Source of the DNA: Porogramme epimiltina
Lineage: Eukaryota > Basidiomycota > Agaricomycetes > Polyporales > Polyporaceae
DNA: 64,000 nucleotides
Direction: 5' to 3'
Assembly (NCBI GenBank): GCA_900155495.1
Contig: FTLJ01000512.1
Location: forward strand, 62,001 to 126,000
A program made the translations under genes and the position numbers. Shown here piece after piece: positions 23,069-35,029 of the stretch. Numbering within the stretch: position 1 is the stretch's first letter; each line of letters opens with the position of its first letter. Under the pieces are notes generated by a model. That model saw only the letters and a list, made by a program, of their open reading frames with translations. It made no database searches and was not told the origin of the DNA.

Positions 23069-26000
23069 TCATGGCCCAGAACCACAACGACTCCGGACAT
23101 ACGCTAATGTTTCCCAGCCCCGCTGCTCCCAAGGCGAAAGCATAACATTCTTCTGTGCCAGCCGGTGCGCTTTCGCCATCTTATCTGTGCTCGACCCCGC
23201 TTCAAGACAGAGAGCTATAGAGTGGAGTGCCAGCGACATCCGCAATTCTGCGAAGTCTGCCTGAATGGATGTTGAGCCGTCTAGCGTTGCAAGGGCCGCG
23301 GTTGCCTCGCCCTTTTGCAGTGTCAGAGAGGCAAGTTTGCGACGGACATCAGGTCTTTCGGGCTCAGCAAAGACAGCCTTTTGTGCGATGGAAAGGGCTT
23401 GGTCCACGTCGTTCTGCCGTTTCTTGATGATTACCTGCATCGGAGATGATGAGGGAGAGACTACGTACCTGACCGAGGTGGTGCTGTACGAGCAAGTAAG
23501 TGATGTCGCGCTCTGGATCCCTTTCATGGCGCTGGTCGAGAGGTAGGGACAACAGCTCTGACAGAGCGGCGTCCACAAGGCCGTCGTCATCTGTGAGGAT
23601 GCCCATACCCGCGAGCGTGTTGATCGCCATCAGGTTTTCGGGGTTGTACTCGATGCTGAGTTCACCGCGGGTCAGGTTTGACATAACCAAGCAGAACTGT
23701 ATATATATTCACCTTTGTAGAAGCTGGTTCTTCGCAGATTCCTTGGCCTCGTCTGTCCCAATGGCCCAAAGCGCCTGTGCTAGCAACACAACGACGTGTC
23801 CCCTGATAGTAGCGTCGTCTGCCGCGGTGATCATTGCAGCTTCGAACAGTTCCAGCGCCTCAGGTAGTTGCCCAAGCTTGAAGTTCGCGAGGCCCGAACC
23901 GAACTGGCACTGCGCGAGGAGTGTCTTCATGTCCGACCGGGACTCGTTCTCATCCTCGTCGTCCGCATCTCCCATCTCTGGCTGCTCAGGTAGAAGACTT
24001 ATCGCAACTTGATATGATTCAAGCGCCCCTTCGTAGTCTTGTACTGCTAGTTTCAGGCGCGCGACGTTGGCGTGCGCAATTGTGAACTGTCGCTCGATCG
24101 CCGAATCTTCTGTCTCTTCATAGGCCGCCTCAAGCACGACGATTGCGCGGCTGATCGCCTCGATACCAAGCTCGACATGTCCCACGCGCTCGCAAACGAG
24201 CCCAAAGAGGTGGAGGGCCGTGGAGTCTCGGGGACGCTGTTTGCAATACCGGTCGAGTACGAAGAAAGCAGGAAGGAGCGCTTCTGCGGAAATGGCGCGA
24301 GAATTGGTCGATGCGTTGACCCTGCGGAACAGGCGAGTGGCATATTCGAGGTCGGCTTCCGGGACGGCCGCTGTGAGGCCAGTGGCATGTTCAAAGAGTG
24401 CGCTGGCTTCTCTGTCATGCTTGTTTGAAGTAGCAGTAAGGCCCTGTCCAACCCACGCCAATGCGTAGTCGGAGTCTAGAGTTTGAGCCTTGAGGAAAGC
24501 TTCATTCGCTAGCTGTACATCCTCATACTGAAGGTAGAACATGCCCAGATTTGTCCAAGTCGAAGCACTCTAACCAAGCACCGTTGAGTCAGCAGCGGCT
24601 AACACAACAGGAGGATATCGACAAACCTTTCCATCTATTTCTATCGCGCGGATGTAGGAGTGCTGGCAAAGACTTGGCTGGGATAGGAAGGTCGCGTTTC
24701 CGAGAGCGACCCAGAAGTGATCATTGGTGGGATCGAGGCGAAGGGCGTGCTTATACTGTGAGATCGCTATTTCTTGCGCACGTTCGCGTTTAGTGCTATC
24801 TAATGTGCGTCGTGCGAAGGCGGATAGCGCTGTGGCAAGGTCGAAGTGGGTTGTACCTTTAGCGGCGTCGTCTATTCCACCGAGAGCGAGGCGGAGGTCG
24901 TATACCGTGAGGGCGACCTGGAGGACGTGCGTAGAGAGACCTGAGGCTTCGTCGAATGATAGAGGGAGGGTAAGGATTCCGGTGAGCTCAGAACTAGTTT
25001 GTTCGGCTACCAAGGGGAGGATGCTTGAAATGACTTCGTGGATAGACCCTTCATCTGAGAAGATGTGGAAGGTGGAAAGGTGAAAAAGGGCGTCGGCGAT
25101 TGTTTTCCAAGCAACACGGCGGAAGCCGGAACTAGCTTCGATAAGCTCGAGGGTAGCCCGTACAGACGAGACGAACGAGGTTTCCGCGCGGGCGGAAAAT
25201 CCCGTGGAGAGCTCGAACTTTCCCAAGTCTAGGAAGGTTTGCCCTAACGAGTTCAGCACGCCAAGCTCCTGCGGCCGAACTTCGAGGATAGACTCGAAGG
25301 CCTTGATCGCATCTTCATACATCCCCGTTTGCCGTTGGACATCGCCGATGAAGTAGGCGGCGACCCAATCGTTCGGTTCGAGGTCATGAGCATGTTCCAG
25401 CGCCTTGAATGCGGCTGCATAACGTCCTGCCTTGCTGTACGCTTCGCCCAGACGAAGCCACGACATATAATCGTCGACATCTGTGCGCAATGCAATTTGC
25501 AAAGCTTCGATGGCTGGAGGGTAGTTGCGCCTGGTCTGAGGGAACGTGAGCATATCGTACTCGGCCGTGGTAGCAAAATGGGTGCAAACGCACCAGTTCG
25601 ACGGCTCCGACCGCCTTCCAAGCCCATGCGTTCAAGGGCAAGTAACGGCGCGATGTTTTCAACACGGGCCCTTCTTCGAGGCCCCCTTCTCCCTCGATAG
25701 TGCGGCGAGCGACGACTTCCACAAGATCCCACTCTCCCTCTTCAGCGAATCCCTCAGCAAGTCGACGCGCAGCATCTGACTCCCGTGCATCGAGCTCGAA
25801 AGCTTTTTGGAAGCACTTAGATGCTCGTTTGGGATCTGGTGGGGATAGGAAGTCTGAGTAGTAGATACCGAGGGAAGTGAAGGCTGGCGCGAAGGTCGAC
25901 GATCGCTTCAAAGCTGTTACGAAGTGCTTGTATGCCTCTTCTCGATGTTCGTCTAATGGAGGGTGAAGTCAGTGTGTGCCAATGAGCGTTCAGGATAGGA

Positions 26001-28160
26001 CTGACCGCCCATTTCCCAATAACAACGACCAAGTCTCCACCAGCTTCGCGCCTTGTCGTCTTGTCTTCCCTCCAGCCCGTCGAAAGCACTGATTACAGCT
26101 TGCAGCTCGTCTGCAGCGGCATCCAGTTCCCCGCACATCATCTGACACCACGCATGTTCCTCTCTGGCACGAATTCCGTGCTCAACACCGTCCGAGTCGA
26201 GGCGAGCAACTGAGGCGAAAGCGGCGGATGCCTTCGACCACTTCTTCGTATGTTGGAGGATGAATCCTCTTCCCATGAGAGAGGGAATGTTTTCTGGATC
26301 GTCCACCAGTAAGGAATCGATGATTCTCAGAGCACGGGTGTGGTGTTTGGGGGGGAAGTAGTGTACCAGCGACGTGGACAGCATTATGTTGAAAGCTTTC
26401 CTCACTCTGCATAAATGTCGGTTAGAGGGTCCCGACAGGCTTAGCGAATGGACATCTTACTGTTTCAGCGGCTTTCCCCAATTCTGTTCCACGCGACTCA
26501 CAAGCCCCAAACCATTCTCTGATACTTTGATAGCATTCTCATAGTCTGATTCCTGCTCATAGAGCTCGCCGATGATCCTGTGAGCGAGGATGGACTCTCC
26601 TAGACTAGAGAATGCTTCCTGTAGAGAATCTTTGAGGAAAACGCGACGCCAACAAGGCTGTGGGACATACCATCATAAGTTCGATATAATCAGGTTCATC
26701 CTCTTCGTTACGCTTTGGGTGACTAGCACCTTCATCCTCCTCGACCAGCTGTATCTCCATGTACTCGAAATAGGCTTGTATCATTTTGGCGAGGTGCGAG
26801 GTGGGAAAAAGCAAGGAGTATTCGTGTAACATGCCCAAGTCGTAGTCCTCTGGGACTTGGTCAGGACCAGTATACGTTTCGCTCGCAAATTACTCACCAA
26901 TATGTTCAGCATCCTTCGCCTCAATGGCCAGCGACCATGCCAGTTCGTCTGGAATCTTCAACAAGATGATGCCCCTGATGAGTTCATCCAGTTCCGCGGC
27001 GAGCTCCGCCTTCTTGCCCTTCTGTTCGCCAGAGACGGGAAGGTAAAACAGATGGGTCTGCTTCATGCGGAAGAGCTTGGACTCCGTCTCTCGTCGCAGT
27101 TCGTCGGACGTATTGGGGTGGTTGATGACCTCGTTGTACAGCCGGGGCAACTGGCGCATAAAGCCAGTGTGGGGATATGCGCACGACAAGTTAGCCAAGC
27201 GACTCACCTTGGACTGAGAGATGATATCAAGAGCGACATCCCGCTTGATTTGCTCTAAAGGCGGGGCCCCAAGCCGTTCTCTGCGAAGTTTGGTTTCCTG
27301 CTCCGACTTCCTCGCCTCCTCTTTCTCGTAAATGTCCACTAGTTCCTCTAGGATGGGGAGTGCGTTATGGATGGCTGATTGCGCTGCGAACGTCGAGGTG
27401 GATGTGGGATTAGTAGGATCAGGCGGGGGGAGTGTTGAGAGGACAGCGTAGAACGGTGATTCGGGCAAGAGTAGAGTAAGCGCGTCGGCGAGCTGAGACC
27501 GGTGAGCAGCACGTTTAGCCTTCGGATAATGGGCGAGACTCACTTGTGAAGGAGTGCCGCCGTTCTCGGACCTATAGTGTTTTATGATCTTCTGGACGTT
27601 TTCGGCGCACTTGGTGGCTTCGTTACTACGACACTAGGTGAGACCACGAAGGAAAAGAAGGAAAACATGGCTCGCCTGGATGCGAATAGACGTGCTAGTT
27701 CTTCCGTTGACTTTAAATATTCCGTCCAGTTCTTTGACTCCTCATACAGTTGACTGACGCCCTTTCCCAGGGGGTCAGAGGAACTGTGGATGGACCGTCG
27801 GCGCACATCCGGCTCACCTGCCATGCTAATACTTGAGTAGGGCTCGAATCTATGGCCTTCCGATACGCCTACGAAGGCTCGTCATCTAACGGTAGAGTGG
27901 GGGTTCTGAGCAATAGCAGTTACTTGCTCGCTTTGGACAAAGTCCTTAAGGTTCCGATACGCGACGCCGAGGAAGACGTTCCTGTGTGGATGCGACCATT
28001 CAACATGGTGGAGTTATCAGGAAACGATAGGACCATACGCGTTGTAGTTCTCTGGGTCGAACTCGAGTACCTTGAGCGAGTCGTCGCGTGCTTTCGCAAA
28101 GTCTTTCTTCCCGATGGCTTCGCGGGCGGCCTTCAGCCTAGTTTTCACAATTGTAGACAT
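23069..28160 (-). CDS. SKI3: Superkiller protein 3 (Ski complex TPR subunit)
   Basis: The TPR scaffold of the cytosolic Ski complex (Ski2-Ski3-Ski8), which feeds mRNA into the exosome for 3'-5' decay. The start MSTIVKTRLKAAREAIGKKD and the first repeats (KARDDSLKVLEFDPENYNA, AYRKAIDSSPTQVLAWQG) are typical of Ski3. TPR-like repeats run through the whole protein (e.g. AFKALEHAHDLEPNDWVAAY), and near the C-terminus come NLMAINTLAGMGIL and QNDVDQALSIAQKAVFAEP. About a dozen exons are needed. The first intron uses a GTATGG donor after base 28039. The final intron (23435-23468) would be only 34 nt, while the others are 50-100 nt. Total length is about 1,400 residues, as expected for fungal Ski3. 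Confidence 0.9.
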
Positions 28161-28596
28161 CTTGTAGGTCGTCGAAATGCGCTGGTCGAGCGGAACGCAA
28201 AGACTTTGGGGTATAGTTACAGCATACAGAAGAGCGTGGGTTTCCGGCTTATGCGAGCGTGTGTGAGGAGGATGACCAGCGGGAGTGTGGTGTAGTCGGA
28301 ATTGGAGTGCACATTGAATATTGAGGCTTGAGCGGGACGCGTTGCTTCGCGCGTCACCGGTCCGCTCAACCCGACGATGATAGAGTGCAGTATTAAAGCC
28401 TCTGGCCGTGTGATGTCTACGTCGACCTTAACGAGATACTCAGAAGTCTCGCAGCCATCTTGGTTGAATCATAAAGAACGTATGGTTTGAGCTGTGAATA
28501 CACCACTAATTATCAGACATATACAGTATACGTATGGTAGAGGGGGCGCAGATGTCGCGCAACAACCCTAGATCTATGTAGAGGCTTTGCCTGAAA
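28161..28596. other. SKI3 promoter and LETM1-like 3' flank
   Basis: About 435 bases lie between the SKI3 start and the stop of the next minus-strand gene. No gene is seen in it. Confidence 0.5.
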
Positions 28597-30127
28597 TTAC
28601 GCGTGCCGACCAATGACGTTTGCAGCAATAAGCTGAACACGTCTCCGAACAGGATCGCTATCCTGTTCGCTGACCCCATCCAGCCACCACCGGAGGCGTG
28701 CACGCATTCCTTCGATCGCGAGACCTTCGGTGACACTACAGGAAGCCTCTTGTAAGCACCATGGGTTCGTGTAAGAAAATGAAAGCACGCACATTCCGCG
28801 CTCCTCAAGGGCGTCCTGGACCTCCCATGCCTTCAATGAACTCCCCCAGTTTTCGCGTATAAGTAGGGCATCATCTGCAGCAATTGCATTCAGGTGTTTC
28901 TTGACCCTGCGCAACCGCCGCGGAGGGGGGCCGTAAGTTGATAACGAAAGAAGTCTAGAGTATAAATATTATAAGGGGTGGAATGCAAAGTGAGACATTG
29001 ACCAGACATACCCGCTATACGAGAGGGCCGCATCACGGTCGAGGAGAGTGTCGACGGAGACTTCCGGCTCAGTCACAGCACGCTTGTGGACGTTCTGGAA
29101 AACTAGTTCCATGCTGTCTGCAAAACCCTTCTGCTTATCACGGCGTTTCGTCGAAACCCTCTCCTTCTGAGAAGGAAGGAGGCATGTCGACGGGAGAAGG
29201 AACGGTGCGTAGAGCACGACGAATGGGATAGCCTCCTCTGCAATGATGATAATAAGGACGAACGGGATGAGCCTATGGAGAGTAGTTGACTTAGTTTCGG
29301 GTCCTCGCATGGGAAACTACCACCTGGGTAACACCAATACTCACTTGAGAGCATCCTGCTTGTAATTCGCGATGAAACGCGTCTCCCATCGAGAAAGTGG
29401 AGCACCTCCAGCCTGGACACGCGCTTGCATTGCGTTGACGCGAATCCGGTTAGTATTGATCAGCTTCATGCCGTTCCAGTAGAATTTCTGCCCGTCCTAC
29501 GTTAGGAGATACCAATGAAGACGAAAGGGCGCACACACGAAAAGCTCCTTCGCCTGGTGGTACAACCTGCCGGCCCACGACGCATCCGCTGGAGGAGGTT
29601 TGAGAATTCCGTGCTCCGCCGCGTCGTTGTAGTCTTGTTTGGCAGACTCGACAATGGATGGATTGTGAGAAGTGTGTGTCTCGTGGGCTGGTTCGGCGGC
29701 GGGCGGTGTACTACTCTGTGCAGAGCTGAAGTACTCGGGTGGGTGAGAGGTCTCCGTCTTGGACGGCTTGACCGGGGCGGGCCGCATGTCTACCTTAGGC
29801 TTCCGAGGGACAGCATTTGCGGGTGGAGGCGGTGCATCGTTCGTCACAGGCTCCCTCGTGGGCGGAGGAACAGTGGACACAAAGCGTGAGCCCGAAGAGT
29901 AAAGAGCCACGGGACCCAAAAGCCGCCACGACCGACCATCCACAGGACGTGTAGACAGATGGAGGTACCTGGGGCGGTAACGGGCCGCCGCCAGAGTGCG
30001 ATGGTGCCGTGTCACCGTAAGACTGGACCCGGGGAGGAGTTGACCGAAAGTGAGTATGCACGCAACGGAGGTGGGATGACCAGCGCACTCACCCATCCGC
30101 CAACCCATTCCTCAACGAAGCAATCAT
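28597..30127 (-). CDS. Mitochondrial LETM1-like (ribosome-binding domain) protein
   Basis: An inner-mitochondrial-membrane protein of the LETM1/Mdm38 group, known for K+/H+ exchange and for binding mitochondrial ribosomes. The first exon (from 30127, MIASLRNGLADG) splices to LTVTRHHRTLAAARYRPRY, giving an Arg-rich, acid-poor N-terminus that suits mitochondrial import. A Pro-rich linker follows, then GRLYHQAKELF and KFYWNGMKLINTNRIRVN. The membrane segment is LIPFVLIIIIAEEAIPFVVL. The C-terminal part has LIRENWGSSLKAWEVQDAL and GMRARLRWWLDGV, matching the LETM1 domain repeats. Six or so exons are needed; those at the 3' end are the least sure. The protein is shorter than full LETM1 (about 400-430 aa) and no EF-hand is visible, so it may be a LETM1-domain paralogue rather than Mdm38 itself. 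Confidence 0.72.
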
Positions 30128-31597
30128 GAAATCAGGTCACCCAGCTCGCCGTGTTGCTGCGTCCCTCGCGTGGCGTCGGCGTGTCGGAAGGTGGAACGTG
30201 GTGGGAAGAGGAAAGTGGTGTAGCGGTGGCGCGCAGGCTCGACGCGGAAGAGTTCACGCATCCCTCGGAGGGCAGAAAGGCGCTCGGAATTTCCCGCCGC
30301 CGCGACGCGCACACTCGGTCGTCGGGACGCGTCCGGCCTTCATCTTCAGAGCAGTCGGACATCGTGGCCGTCCTCTCCCCGCCTCCAATGTTCGGCCCAA
30401 ACGCGTTTTGTACGTGTTTCTTCCTCCTCCAGGCTCCCTCATCACCCATCTTCATTTTGTCCGCAGTCACTGACCGAGTGAACAGGTTTGGTCGCCATGA
30501 GGCCGCGCTAGCCAGCCCACATCGCTCGCTGCTGCTGCCCGCCTTCCTAAAGCCCAACCGGCCTGCTCCTGTAACGCTTCTTGCACAAACCAGATCGCGG
30601 CGGTGGCAAAGATGATCAACTAGTCTGCCGTAGTGAAGCGCTCTCGAGACCTATAAGGCCTAGGGGCATACGCCCGATCCACTAGCAAGATATCTCAGTT
30701 GTAGCCCCCTTCAACCAATTTCCCTCAACATCCGCATCAGCACTTACCTACACCGCGAAACCTTGTCATGGCCGCATCTGACGTAGAGTCCGAAATGCAT
30801 CAAGAGAGCTGCATGAGTGTATGTCTGGGTATCTGTTGTGGGTGCTGCTGTACGTCTACCACACGCCCTCTCTCAATACACTCATTTGCTCAGGGTCGCC
30901 GTGTAGGTCTCGGATGTTTAAACATCAGTAATCCATGGTGCCTCTTCAGTACGTCCTACAGGCCTATCGCGGTCTCCTTCTCGGTCTCTCTGACCAACCT
31001 CTGTACTTATACACGCTCTTGGTAGAATCATGGGGTGGCAAACGCAAAACCGACGGTGATGACGATATCTCGGAGAGTGGAGATGGCTCCAATGGTCAGG
31101 TGGGCTCTCAGCCTCCACCAGGGCCAACTATGTCGGCTGTGCCGCATTGACGGATGGAGGTGCTGGAGGCCGATCGCGGCGCGGTACTCGGTGTGCTTTG
31201 TCACAATAGTTTTCCAATATGGCATATGCAGCTCCACCATCTACCGGTATTTTACGCAGAAGTTCAACACATACTACTTCAGGCCTTTCTGCATGAAATC
31301 CCAGCGCGGGGAGGGCGGCCCCACGGCACGCGCCATCTGATGGTCCTTTGGATGCATATCATTCCCCGTCACATTTTTCGACCCCAGCGGCATGATCAAT
31401 AAGCAACACATGCTCTCTCTTTGGGCTATTCGGCCGAGGGATCATCTAACTGAGTGTTAATAATGCCAGCTGACCGGAAACCCCTACAGGTACAGACAGT
31501 AGGGGGCAATGCGGACCTCCCGGATCGCGCCGAACCTCGAGAAACTGATACCCATCTCGTCTTTCTCTTTCGTACATCGAGCGCAACAAGAGAGACC
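30128..31597. other. Upstream region of LETM1-like gene and UDP-glycosyltransferase
   Basis: A divergent spacer of about 1.47 kb. It contains a CTATAA at 30650-30655, C-rich stretches, and a short cysteine-rich frame starting at 30768 (listed separately). Beyond that I see no conserved coding segment. Confidence 0.4.
30768..31025 (+). CDS. Possible small cysteine-rich protein
   Basis: An ATG in a good context (TCATGG) opens a frame whose first ~27 residues are acidic and then end in a dense cysteine run, SCMSVCLGICCGCCC. A TATA-like CTATAA lies about 115 bases upstream. If the GT at 30851 is used with the AG at 30895-30896, the protein would stop soon after the cysteines. If not, it runs to 85 residues, but the later part looks random. 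Short proteins with a Cys-rich hydrophobic tail (CYSTM-like) occur in fungi. I cannot show that this one is expressed, and it may be chance. Confidence 0.25.
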   Translation: MAASDVESEMHQESCMSVCLGICCGCCCTSTTRPLSIHSFAQGRRVGLGCLNISNPWCLFSTSYRPIAVSFSVSLTNLCTYTRSW

Positions 31598-33702
31598 ATG
31601 AATCCTCCAGGGGAACACATCGTGGTTTATCATTTCCCTACTTGGGGTATGTAGTCGTATGACGACCCACCCGAGTACTAGTGACCTTTGCCCACTGCCC
31701 AGGCCACACACGTCCTCTCGTCCACCTGGCTGCCCGCTTCGTCAAGTTAGGCTCTCCGTTTGTAACATTCCTGACCACCAACGATCTCTTCGATCGCGTC
31801 ACCAAAGAATTTGCCCGCAGCTTTGACTCCAATGACCAAGACGCCCGGCGTATCAGGTGAGAATCCAGAATATAGACACGATCGTGCGGGTGTACTGATA
31901 ATCATCCGCAGAATCATTTCGGTAGGAAATATAGAGCCCTTCGGTGCCAGCGAAGAGGCCTTCGACCAAACGTGGAAAGCCCTCATCGCTGGAGAAGAAC
32001 TCGTATGTGCTCAAACAAGCAACCGTCATGATCGCCTACCAAAGCCGCAAGTGTTCATCGCAGATGTCAGGGCTTTCCCCATCACTTGAATTGCCGCATT
32101 CCTCACTGGGGCGACGTTGACAGATGCTTCGTTTCGGCTCTGTCAACTCTGTGCGGACCATAAGCGGACGAAGTGTCAAGGTCTTCGTATGGTCGCCGGG
32201 AATGGTAGCTGCAACAATCTATCTCTTCGGTCCGGAGCGGTTGGGTGGCTTGGGCGATATTCGTAAGAAGATCGAAGATGGTGTGTGTGTCAGCGGCAGA
32301 GCTTACAACGAGGTTGCAAGGGAGGTGCGTATGCCGTATTTGCTATGTGATTGTCTAACACTTAGAGGGACCTTTTCAACAGCAAGTGGCCGCAAAGGGT
32401 AAACCTATTATGGTTCCTGGCGTACCCTCCATGTATGATTATGAATTGCATCCTCAAGAGGTACATGTCTCTCTGTAGAGTCCACGGCCACAAGCGTTGA
32501 CATCTACTCTTCAGTTTCCCATCCCCGAAGAACTCCGTACCCTTATTTACCCGCAAATTTACCCGTACGCTGGTTTACTTGACGCTTCCTTCATTGTCAG
32601 CCGCACAAAATGATACTTACCGCATACTGTCAGGGTTTTTGAGGCTGCGGACGGAGTCTTCCTGTTCACGCCTACATCGTATGAATCGGAAGCTGTGGCA
32701 GCCGTGAAGAACTGGTTCTCTGAGACCGGTCGGCCGGCATATGCATGCGGGCCACTTCTTCCTATGGCCTCGAAGGCTACAGCAGACGCGATGGAAAGGG
32801 CTCAGTCTACGGAGTCGGATGAGATTCTGAAATTCCTGGATCGCACTCTAGTGGCATCAGGGGAAAACAGGCTTCTCTACGTGAGTGTGTTGATATTTTA
32901 TGTGCATGTATTTACTGAGAACTCTCCACGCGTAGTTTTCCTTTGGTTCTTTCTTCTGGCCCGTCAGCACTCCTCATTACGTGTGGGCGTTCTTGGACAT
33001 AGTAATGGACCTCCAGATTCCCTTCGTAAGTAATAGTAACGCTCGGGCTGCTATGCAGTATAACGATGGAGCGTGTACACCTAGATATATAGCCATGCGG
33101 CCAACTTTTCCCCAGTCCCAGACGAGGTGAAGCACAAAATTCAAGCTTACGGGAAGGGTTTACTGTCACCCTGGGCGCCCCAACAACTCATCCTCAACCA
33201 TCCGGTAAGACCTCCCACGAAAATGTATTGCGCAGCTGGGTGACATCACTTCGCAGGCTACTGGATGGTTTGTCACCCACGGAGGGCAAAATAGCGTCAC
33301 AGAGGCCATCTGCGCCGGCGTCCCGCTGTACGTCGTTCATCATGGCACCCATTTGATCTCCAATTCTTCGATACTGACACAGAAAGTAGCATACTCTGGC
33401 CGTTCGAGGGAGACCAGCCGATCAATGCCTCTCGCCTCGCGGATACCTTGCAAGTCGGTTACGAGCTGATCGAAGTCCGCACCGGTCTCGGTCTTCAGCC
33501 TATGCTTCGTTCTGGCCGCTCGCCCGTTGGGACGTTGGACGCAGTCAAAGCGGAGGCGCGAGACACGCTCACCCGTGCATTCGGCGACGACGGCGCCAGA
33601 CTGCGCGAGAACCTTGGGCCTCTACGGCGTGCCTTGTTGGGAGAGTGGGAGGAGGGGGGCGCATCGAGACGTGATGTGGTTGAATTTCTAAACAGCCTCT
33701 AA
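31598..33702 (+). CDS. UDP-glycosyltransferase (GT1-type)
   Basis: A cytosolic enzyme that transfers sugar from a UDP-sugar to a small lipophilic acceptor. Eleven exons can be traced, the first being 31598-31646, 31703-31856, 31912-32065 and 32124-32324, with the last ending at 33702. The N-terminal acceptor domain starts HIVVYHFPTWGHTRPLVHLA, the usual first strand and helix with an active-site-position histidine. Internal motifs are VFVWSPGMVAATIYLFGP, MVPGVPSMYDYELHP and GRPAYACGPLLP. The C-terminal donor domain has SPWAPQQLILNHPATGWF, THGGQNSVTEAICAGVPL and LWPFEGDQPINASRLAD, the plant/fungal PSPG-like box. The start has no signal peptide or C-terminal anchor, so it is likely soluble. The acceptor is unknown; mushrooms carry many copies of this type. 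Confidence 0.87.
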
Positions 33703-34114
33703 ACGAATGCTGGGCACGCGTAACTCTCTTCTACGCCTCCTATCCCTGATATATATCGTTCACGCATTCCAATAATGTAACGACATGGCGTACCTCTGGT
33801 TAATGTATCCTCGTAACCAATTTCTATCCAGCTGAACTCAGAGCCAAGATGGAGAAGAAAAGCCATTACCATGTGGAATCGTCTGTATTTGCTCATGGCT
33901 ACATTCCAAACGCATTGCTAATGTGGGCACCGGAGAAGTGGTAGCTACAATGAATTCCATGCTGTGTTTGAAGAAGTTCAAGTTATTGGCTCTTCCGGAA
34001 TCATAGTTTAGCTATGTTAGGCGCTAACCATTGCCCGGTCACTCTTGTGCCCGTACCACCACTATACCCCGGCGTGCACCCCCAGATATCTATCACCACT
34101 ACCCTAGCGCTATC
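33703..34114. other. Spacer between UGT and DAD2
   Basis: A same-strand spacer of 412 bases, AT-richer than its neighbours. It holds the UGT 3' flank and the DAD2 promoter. No further feature is seen. Confidence 0.5.
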
Positions 34115-34589
34115 ATGCGTGCATCTATCGCTGCGTCTCGCCAGTCTCATCTCCCGGGCTCCGTCAGCAACGCCGCGGCTGCCACCAAGCTCATCGAGAA
34201 GAAGAAAGAGTTCGAGGCTGTAGCTGCGCTCGAGAGAGCCAGTGCCCAATTCCTCAAGCGCATCGAAGAGCTGGGCGACGACTTTGAAGTGATCGCTGAG
34301 GCTGGAATCGGTGCTGCTCCTGTGTTTCGAACGGTCTCGTTCAGCGAGCTAACTAGTCCACGCGCAGTGCACGGTCAGGTCTTGGAGCAGTGGCCAAATA
34401 TGTTCCGTATTCTCAGCCTATTCTGTACGCGTTTTCACGCGTTTTTAATCTTCCTACTCAATCACCGCGTTAGTGTCGCAGCGCGAACAGCAGACCGAAG
34501 GCGAAGACGCGTCCGCGTCCGCCACTGGGGAGCGTTTAGTCCGAGTACCAATCGAAGAGCTGCGGTCGGGAGAAGCGAAGAGTTCGTGA
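34115..34589 (+). CDS. DAD2: DASH complex subunit Dad2
   Basis: A subunit of the DASH/Dam1 ring that couples kinetochores to spindle microtubules in fungi. Exons 34115-34310, 34368-34424 and 34474-34589 give 122 aa. The heptad-like N-terminal helix KLIEKKKEFEAVAALERAS continues as FLKRIEELGDDFEVIAEAG. Then come HGQVLEQWPNMFRILSLF and, after a short acidic linker, the closing motif ERLVRVPIEEL, which corresponds to the LVRIPV-like end of known Dad2 proteins. Length fits the family (100-130 aa). The start is the ATG at 34115, the only one that keeps the whole helix while avoiding an extra upstream segment. Confidence 0.82.
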
Positions 34590-35029
34590 GGAAATGCGAC
34601 GATAAATCCGTGTGTTGTTCTTTGTACTTGTATCTCGTGCCCTTCTTGTATCATTCTGGAACTCCCTTTGTGTTAATAGCCTCCTCTCTGTGGTATGCCT
34701 AGACCCACGGCTACTGCATGAAGGCCATACGGTTTAGGTGAGCATCTCGTCGTTTGTGTCACTCAACTTGTGCTAAGAATGGCCCCCACTGTTCCTAAGC
34801 TGGTAGATGAGCCGCGTAGTATGCAAGATTCGATTAACATTATACGAGGAACATTAATATAGTACAATCGTATGCCTAAAGCGAGAGGATATACAAGAAC
34901 ACATATTAACTGGTATCGACATGCAGGGAAGAGCCACCGAGAACAACATGAAGAAAAGCATCGTCCATCCTGTCCGGGTTCGTGCTCCAAGGTCCTATTA
35001 CGACTGCCGCCAAGCCGCCTTCCCCGACT
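34590..35029. other. 3' intergenic region between convergent genes
   Basis: AT-rich spacer between DAD2 (+) and the membrane-anchored hypothetical gene (-). No coding or RNA feature is seen. Confidence 0.5.
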
